Origin: JAZKFT01 sp039925965
GTDB taxonomy: Bacteria > Bacteroidota > Bacteroidia > Chitinophagales > Chitinophagaceae
Assembly (NCBI GenBank): GCA_039925965.1
Contig: JBDSXW010000118.1
Location: 1-64,000 of the forward strand
DNA length: 64,000 nucleotides
Direction: 5' to 3'
Shown: piece after piece, positions 60,345 through 64,000 of the stretch
Layout of the letters: every line of letters starts with the position of its first letter
How positions within the stretch are numbered: the first letter of the stretch is position 1
The notes under the pieces: model-generated
Told to the model about the DNA's origin: nothing
The model's input: the letters and a program-made list of their open reading frames with translations, nothing else
Database searches by the model: none
Made by a program: the position numbers and the translations under genes

Positions 60345-61001
60345 TCATCCTACCCGCGTCGTTGCTGCTGCGTCCCGCATTCCACCGCTATCATCCAGCA
60401 GCTTCACATACCCCGCGCCCTGTTGCTCAAAGCCCATTACCTTAATAAAATGTTCATGGTTTTTGTGGGCGACCTGGTCGTACACAATTTGGCGGACGCC
60501 CTGGGATAACAGGTATTCTTTCTCTTTGTCAAATATAAAACGCCCCACTTTAAAGTCGCGGTAATTGGGAACGGTATAGTTTACTTCAACCGTGGCCCGG
60601 CCATTTTCGGCGAGCCTGGCAACAAAAATATTGGCGATCACCAGGTCTCTGAGTACCACAAAACATACCCTTCCATCGTTGGTTTGAAATCGAAAGCCGG
60701 GGAAATAAGCTTCCAGGTCATTTTTATAAAAGGACAGAAATTTTTCCACGAAGGCATCGCCTGTTGTAAACGGGACGTGGTGAAACGTCTCTTTGAAAGT
60801 CAGCAATCTTACCAGCTGGTAAATATTAATAGAAAACAGAATTGAATTGGCCACAATAATAGGAAAGGCCTGGATAAAAACGCCATAGACAATAAAGCAG
60901 ATATTGCCCGAAATATTGAGCCAGCGGAACCGCAATGCGTTGCTCATCATCAGCGACACGGCCAGGATGCCGGAAGCGAGGTAACCAATCAGAACGACCA
61001 T
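60345..61001 (-). CDS. YgjV-like membrane protein with GNAT-like C-terminal domain
   Basis: Protein of 218 residues. Residues 1-70 contain three to four membrane helices in the YgjV manner (VVLIGYLASGILAVSLMMSN, LNISGNICFIVYGVF, SILFSINIYQLVRLL). Residues 80-205 are soluble and look like an acetyltransferase-like fold, with VCFVVLRDLVIANIFVARLA and the core-like RFIFDKEKEYLLSQGVRQIV, but no catalytic motif is certain. It is located upstream of pyrR on the minus strand. Function unknown. Confidence 0.8.
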   Translation of the reverse strand: MVVLIGYLASGILAVSLMMSNALRFRWLNISGNICFIVYGVFIQAFPIIVANSILFSINIYQLVRLLTFKETFHHVPFTTGDAFVEKFLSFYKNDLEAYFPGFRFQTNDGRVCFVVLRDLVIANIFVARLAENGRATVEVNYTVPNYRDFKVGRFIFDKEKEYLLSQGVRQIVYDQVAHKNHEHFIKVMGFEQQGAGYVKLLDDSGGMRDAAATTRVG

Positions 61002-61246
61002 TTTCTGGCAAATATCCGGGAATGAAAGCGAATGATGGATTTATTCAGCCGGAAAGCCGCTTCGTCTGCAGGGTTTTGCGGAAGGGTTTTACGCGGTTTA
61101 ATTCGTTTCTTTATCACTGCCCGCCGTAGCTGAAAACGTAGGACTGGCCTGTATTTCAGGTATTCACTGTTATAGCCTTTTTTGCCAGTCTGCCAGCCTG
61201 TCAAAACTTATCATTCACCGCTGGTGCATCTATTAGGCTATACCCC

Positions 61247-61254
61247 TACTTTTG
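61247..61254 (+). promoter_or_regulatory. Candidate -7 box of the sucD promoter
   Basis: TACTTTTG matches TAnnTTTG exactly and lies 32 bases before the start at 61287. No clear -33 element was found. Confidence 0.45.
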
Positions 61255-61286
61255 CACTCCACTTCACCAAAAAAATATCCCCAGTC

Positions 61287-62165
61287 ATGAGTGTGTTAGT
61301 TAACAAAAACTCCAAGATTATCGTTCAGGGCTTTACCGGAACAGAAGGTACGTTTCATGCTTCGCAAATGATCGAATACGGCACGCAGGTTGTAGGCGGC
61401 GTAACGCCGGGTAAGGGTGGCAGCACCCACCTCGACAGGCCGGTTTTTAATACTGTGGTAGACGCAGTAGCCGGAACTGGTGCTAACGTGAGCATCATTT
61501 TTGTGCCACCAGCATTTGCAGCCGACGCCATCATGGAAGCTGCCGAAGCTGGCATCGCATTGGTGGTATGTATTACGGAAGGCATCCCGGTACAGGATAT
61601 GGTGAAAGTGAAACATTATTTAGCAGGAAAGACCACCCGCCTGATTGGGCCAAACTGCCCGGGTGTGATCACCGCCGACGAGTGTAAAGTGGGGATTATG
61701 CCAGGCTTTATTTTCAAGAAAGGCCATATTGGTATCGTGAGCAAAAGCGGTACCCTTACCTACGAAGCGGCCGACCAGGTGGCCAAAGCAGGTTTGGGAA
61801 TTACTACGGCCATTGGTATTGGTGGCGACCCAATCATTGGCACGCCTACAAAAGATGCGGTTGAGTTGCTGATGAACGATCCGGATACGCACGGTATCGT
61901 AATGATCGGTGAAATAGGTGGTGGAATGGAAGCCGAGGCAGCCCGATGGATTAAAGAACACGGCACCAAGCCGGTGGTAGGATTTATTGCAGGCCAGACT
62001 GCGCCTCCGGGCCGTCGCATGGGTCATGCCGGTGCGATCGTTGGCGGTGCTGAAGATACCGCTGCAGCCAAGATGAAAATAATGGAAGAATGCGGCATCC
62101 ATGTGGTAGCCAGCCCTGCCGATATCGGAAGCACCATGGCCGCAGCGATTGCCAAACTGAAATAA
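61287..62165 (+). CDS. sucD: Succinyl-CoA ligase [ADP-forming], alpha subunit
   Basis: Alpha subunit of succinyl-CoA synthetase of the TCA cycle. The ATG at 61287 gives MSVLVNKNSKIIVQGFTGTE with the CoA-binding Rossmann fold; TPGKGGSTHLDRPVF, IGPNCPGVITADECKVGI, and the catalytic-histidine segment GRRMGHAGAIVGGAEDT near residue 245 are diagnostic. The 292-residue length is standard. The beta subunit gene sucC is not adjacent; in Bacteroidota the two are often apart. Two hairpins follow the stop codon. Confidence 0.97.
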   Translation: MSVLVNKNSKIIVQGFTGTEGTFHASQMIEYGTQVVGGVTPGKGGSTHLDRPVFNTVVDAVAGTGANVSIIFVPPAFAADAIMEAAEAGIALVVCITEGIPVQDMVKVKHYLAGKTTRLIGPNCPGVITADECKVGIMPGFIFKKGHIGIVSKSGTLTYEAADQVAKAGLGITTAIGIGGDPIIGTPTKDAVELLMNDPDTHGIVMIGEIGGGMEAEAARWIKEHGTKPVVGFIAGQTAPPGRRMGHAGAIVGGAEDTAAAKMKIMEECGIHVVASPADIGSTMAAAIAKLK

Positions 62166-62199
62166 AGGGTTGCCAACCTTCAAAAGGTTGGCAACCCTT
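62165..62199. repeat. GTTGCCAACC-type palindrome, copy 3 (perfect)
   Basis: AAGGGTTGCCAACCTT (62165-62180) and AAGGTTGGCAACCCTT (62184-62199) pair perfectly around CAA, directly at the sucD stop codon. Confidence 0.85.
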
Positions 62200-62213
62200 G
62201 TAAACGCCTTTCG

Positions 62214-62244
62214 AAAAGGTTCGTGATCAGCACGAACCTTTTTT
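62214..62244 (+). terminator. Intrinsic terminator of sucD
   Basis: AAAAGGTTCGTG (62214-62225) and CACGAACCTTTT (62231-62242) pair around ATCAG and are followed by a T run. Confidence 0.88.
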
Positions 62245-62245
62245 A

Positions 62246-62274
62246 TTGCAACAATCCAAGGGCCCCTAACTTTA
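62246..62274 (+). promoter_or_regulatory. Candidate promoter of the cbpA gene
   Basis: TTG (62246-62248) and TAACTTTA (62267-62274), one mismatch from TAnnTTTG, are about 18 bases apart, and the start is 30 bases downstream. Confidence 0.4.
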
Positions 62275-62303
62275 GAGCCGGAATACACCAACAACAATCA
62301 ACC

Positions 62304-63185
62304 ATGGAATTTATAGATTATTACAAAGTATTAGGGGTTGACAAAGCCGCTTCGGACGAGGATATCAAGAAAGCCTATCGCAAACTGGCCAGGAAATTAC
62401 ACCCCGACCTGAACCCCAACGACAAAGATGCCCATCAGAAATTTCAGCAGGTGAACGAGGCCAACGAGGTATTAAGTGACGCTGAAAAAAGAAAGAAATA
62501 CGACCTATACGGTAAAGATTGGCAGCATGCGGAGCAGTTTGACCAACAGCGTCGTGAATACGAACAACGCAAGGCGCAGCACGGCGGTGGGCCGCAGTTT
62601 GGAGGCGAAGATGGCGATGATTTCTCCGGTTTTTTTGAATCGATGTTTGGGCGGAAAAGCCGAAGTAAAACCAAATACCGCGGCCAGGACTACAACGCCT
62701 CGCTGCAGTTAAGCCTGCTGGATGCAATGGAAACGCACCAGCAAACCATGTCGGTGAATGGTAAAAATATCCGGATCACTATACCCGCCGGTGTGGAAAA
62801 CGGCCAGGTTATCAAGCTGAAAGGCCATGGAGCGGCAGGCGTAAATGGCGGGCCCGCCGGCGATCTTTTTATCACTTTTGCGATTACCACGCATCCGGGT
62901 TTCAGAAGGGCTGGTAACGATTTGCATACCAACGCCGCCATCGACTTGTACACGGCTGTGTTGGGTGGTGATGCCACTATCGAAACGCTGAAAGGAAAAG
63001 TAAAATTGAAAGTAACCCCTGGAACACAGCCGGGTGCTAAAATACGCCTCAAGGGCAAGGGATTCCCGGTATATAAAAAGGAAGGCGAAGCTGGCGACCT
63101 GTATGTGACCTATGAAGTAAAATTGCCCACTCAACTTTCTGATCAGCAAAAAACATTGTTCACCGAGTTAAGTACGCTCCACTAA
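62304..63185 (+). CDS. cbpA: Co-chaperone CbpA-like protein (J domain plus DnaJ C-terminal domain)
   Basis: DnaK co-chaperone, 293 residues. The J domain (residues 4-65) is MEFIDYYKVLGVDKAASDED followed by KKAYRKLARKLHPDLNPND with the HPD motif. There is no zinc-finger domain. The C-terminal beta domains are visible from about residue 130: LSLLDAMETHQQTMSVNGK and GNDLHTNAAIDLYTAVLGGD. The ATG at 62304 is chosen; the frame extends to 62223 through the terminator. It is followed by a cbpM gene after 10 bases, as in other bacteria. Confidence 0.95.
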   Translation: MEFIDYYKVLGVDKAASDEDIKKAYRKLARKLHPDLNPNDKDAHQKFQQVNEANEVLSDAEKRKKYDLYGKDWQHAEQFDQQRREYEQRKAQHGGGPQFGGEDGDDFSGFFESMFGRKSRSKTKYRGQDYNASLQLSLLDAMETHQQTMSVNGKNIRITIPAGVENGQVIKLKGHGAAGVNGGPAGDLFITFAITTHPGFRRAGNDLHTNAAIDLYTAVLGGDATIETLKGKVKLKVTPGTQPGAKIRLKGKGFPVYKKEGEAGDLYVTYEVKLPTQLSDQQKTLFTELSTLH

Positions 63186-63195
63186 AACTTTTGTA

Positions 63196-63492
63196 ATGCC
63201 AGCAGAAGAAATGATACCAGCCAGCGAGTTTTGCATCCACCATCATATTGAATTGTCCTTTATTGATTCGCTCCAGCAGTCCGGCTTGCTCCAGATCAGC
63301 AGGGTAGAAGACCAGGTGTTTGTACCGCTTAGCCAGATGCAACAATTGGAAAAATTGGTGCGTCTGTACTATGAAATGGACATTAACCTCGAAGGAATAG
63401 AAACCATCAGCCACCTGCTCCAACGCATGAACGATATGCAGCGGCAGATTACGGACCTTAACAACCGGTTGCAGATATATGAGGATTTTTAA
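63196..63492 (+). CDS. cbpM: Chaperone modulator CbpM-like protein
   Basis: Small protein of 98 residues, a MerR-like fold that binds the J domain of CbpA and inhibits it. The segment MIPASEFCIHHHIELSFIDS corresponds to the winged-helix part with the hallmark of CbpM (E-x-C-x-H-H), and the C-terminal part NLEGIETISHLLQRMNDMQR leads into a coiled coil (ITDLNNRLQIYEDF). It lies 10 bases after cbpA, consistent with co-expression. Confidence 0.92.
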   Translation: MPAEEMIPASEFCIHHHIELSFIDSLQQSGLLQISRVEDQVFVPLSQMQQLEKLVRLYYEMDINLEGIETISHLLQRMNDMQRQITDLNNRLQIYEDF

Positions 63493-63526
63493 TTGATTGT
63501 TTATAGTAAGGTGAGACTGTAAGGTA

Positions 63527-63608
63527 GCCACGATTAGCACGAATGAACACGAATAAAGGAATAATGGTATTTGCAAAAGTATCCGTGCCCATTCGTGCTA
63601 TTCGTGGC
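63527..63608. repeat. Long imperfect inverted repeat between convergent genes
   Basis: Arm GCCACGATTAGCACGAATGA (63527 on) is complementary to CATTCGTGCTATTCGTGGC (63590-63608) with few mismatches; 28 bases are unpaired. The convergent genes on either side may share it as a bidirectional terminator. Confidence 0.8.
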
Positions 63609-63641
63609 CTCCGAAAGCAACATACCGGTCAGCTTCACCAT

Positions 63642-64000
63642 TTACAAAAATTCTACTGCGGGCATGTTGGCACTGGTCGCTGCTTCTTTTTCAACCGCCA
63701 CTATTTTTAACTTGTTGGTTCTTTCGCCTACCTGCTGCCGCCACATGGCATAGTAGAGGCCTTTTTGGTCCAGCAGTTCTGCATGGCTGCCGGTTTCTAC
63801 GATCTTTCCTTTTTCCAACACATAAATAATATTGGCATTCATAATCGTACTCAGCCGGTGGGCGATTGCGATGATGATCTGTTGTTTTTCCGAAGCAATG
63901 AGGTTGATGGTATCTGTAATCGCTTCTTCGGTAAGCGAGTCAAGTGATGCCGTCGCTTCATCAAAAATTAGAATACGTGGGTTCCGCAACAAGGCCCGGG
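63642..64000 (-). CDS. ABC exporter ATP-binding protein, C-terminal fragment (partial)
   Basis: Last 118 residues of an ABC transporter of the MsbA/ABCB type, open to the window edge. The fragment opens with the end of the signature-helix region (RALLRNPRILIFDEATASLD, i.e. Walker B and D-loop), then the switch-region IAHRLSTIMNANIIYVLEKG and VETGSHAELLDQKGLYYAMW, characteristic of exporters with fused permease. The substrate is unknown; membrane part lies outside. Confidence 0.92.
   Translation of the reverse strand, partial: RALLRNPRILIFDEATASLDSLTEEAITDTINLIASEKQQIIIAIAHRLSTIMNANIIYVLEKGKIVETGSHAELLDQKGLYYAMWRQQVGERTNKLKIVAVEKEAATSANMPAVEFL

Noticed and set aside
1..64000. tRNA, rRNA, insertion sequences and prophage genes
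   Set aside because: I saw no cloverleaf-like sequence, no rRNA segments and no transposase or integrase. Small tRNAs could have escaped reading by eye.

Overview
The window looks like a chromosomal segment of a Bacteroidota bacterium, most likely family Chitinophagaceae. The reasons are AT-biased leaders without Shine-Dalgarno sequences, several TAnnTTTG-like -7 boxes, short 7-14 bp intergenic tandem repeats, and the gene content: Wzi-type capsule protein, rhamnose genes with the fused aldolase/dehydrogenase, PIG-L deacetylase next to a sodium:solute symporter, and a CbpA/CbpM pair. No rRNA, tRNA, insertion sequence or CRISPR array was recognised.

Region 1 (1-19.6 kb) is an exopolysaccharide/capsule locus on the + strand. 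It has five GT4 glycosyltransferases, one GT2, one GT9 heptosyltransferase-like enzyme, an O-antigen-ligase-like membrane protein, the ADP-heptose genes gmhA and hldA, a WcaF-like acetyltransferase, a large PA14 secreted protein, a Wzi-family outer-membrane protein, the WcaJ-type priming glycosyltransferase and, last, a lone LytTR DNA-binding protein. A 42-bp tandem hairpin repeat separates the heptose genes from the GT9 gene.

Region 2 (19.6-23 kb) holds miaA (no canonical start codon visible), an ECF-type sigma factor with a small membrane protein, and an M48-like secreted protease.

Region 3 (23-33.3 kb) is an L-rhamnose utilisation operon: rhaT, the RhaEW-type fusion, rhaM, rhaI and a rhamnulokinase-type FGGY kinase, followed by lutA and lutB, which would oxidise the lactate formed from lactaldehyde. 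Palindromic repeats of one family lie in three of its gaps. A two-gene AT-rich cassette with a nonsense codon sits between rhaI and the kinase.

Region 4 (33.3-43.9 kb) is mixed: an ABC-F protein, a thioesterase, a glucan phosphorylase homologue, a cupin, lipoproteins, a META-domain protein, a GNAT enzyme and unassigned secreted proteins.

Region 5 (44-50 kb) is an RND efflux operon (adaptor, pump, TolC-like channel) closed by a good terminator.

Region 6 (50-64 kb) carries a PIG-L deacetylase with two tiny membrane proteins and a sodium:solute symporter, a minus-strand set (thioesterase, coaD, pyrB, a broken four-helix-bundle gene, pyrR, a YgjV-like protein), sucD, the cbpA/cbpM pair and the end of an ABC exporter. 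I found no clear undescribed multi-gene system. The best leads are the 42-bp hairpin array, the interrupted cassette in the rhamnose operon, the phosphorylase homologue with Thr at the expected cofactor lysine, and the PA14/FlgD-like secreted protein of the capsule locus.
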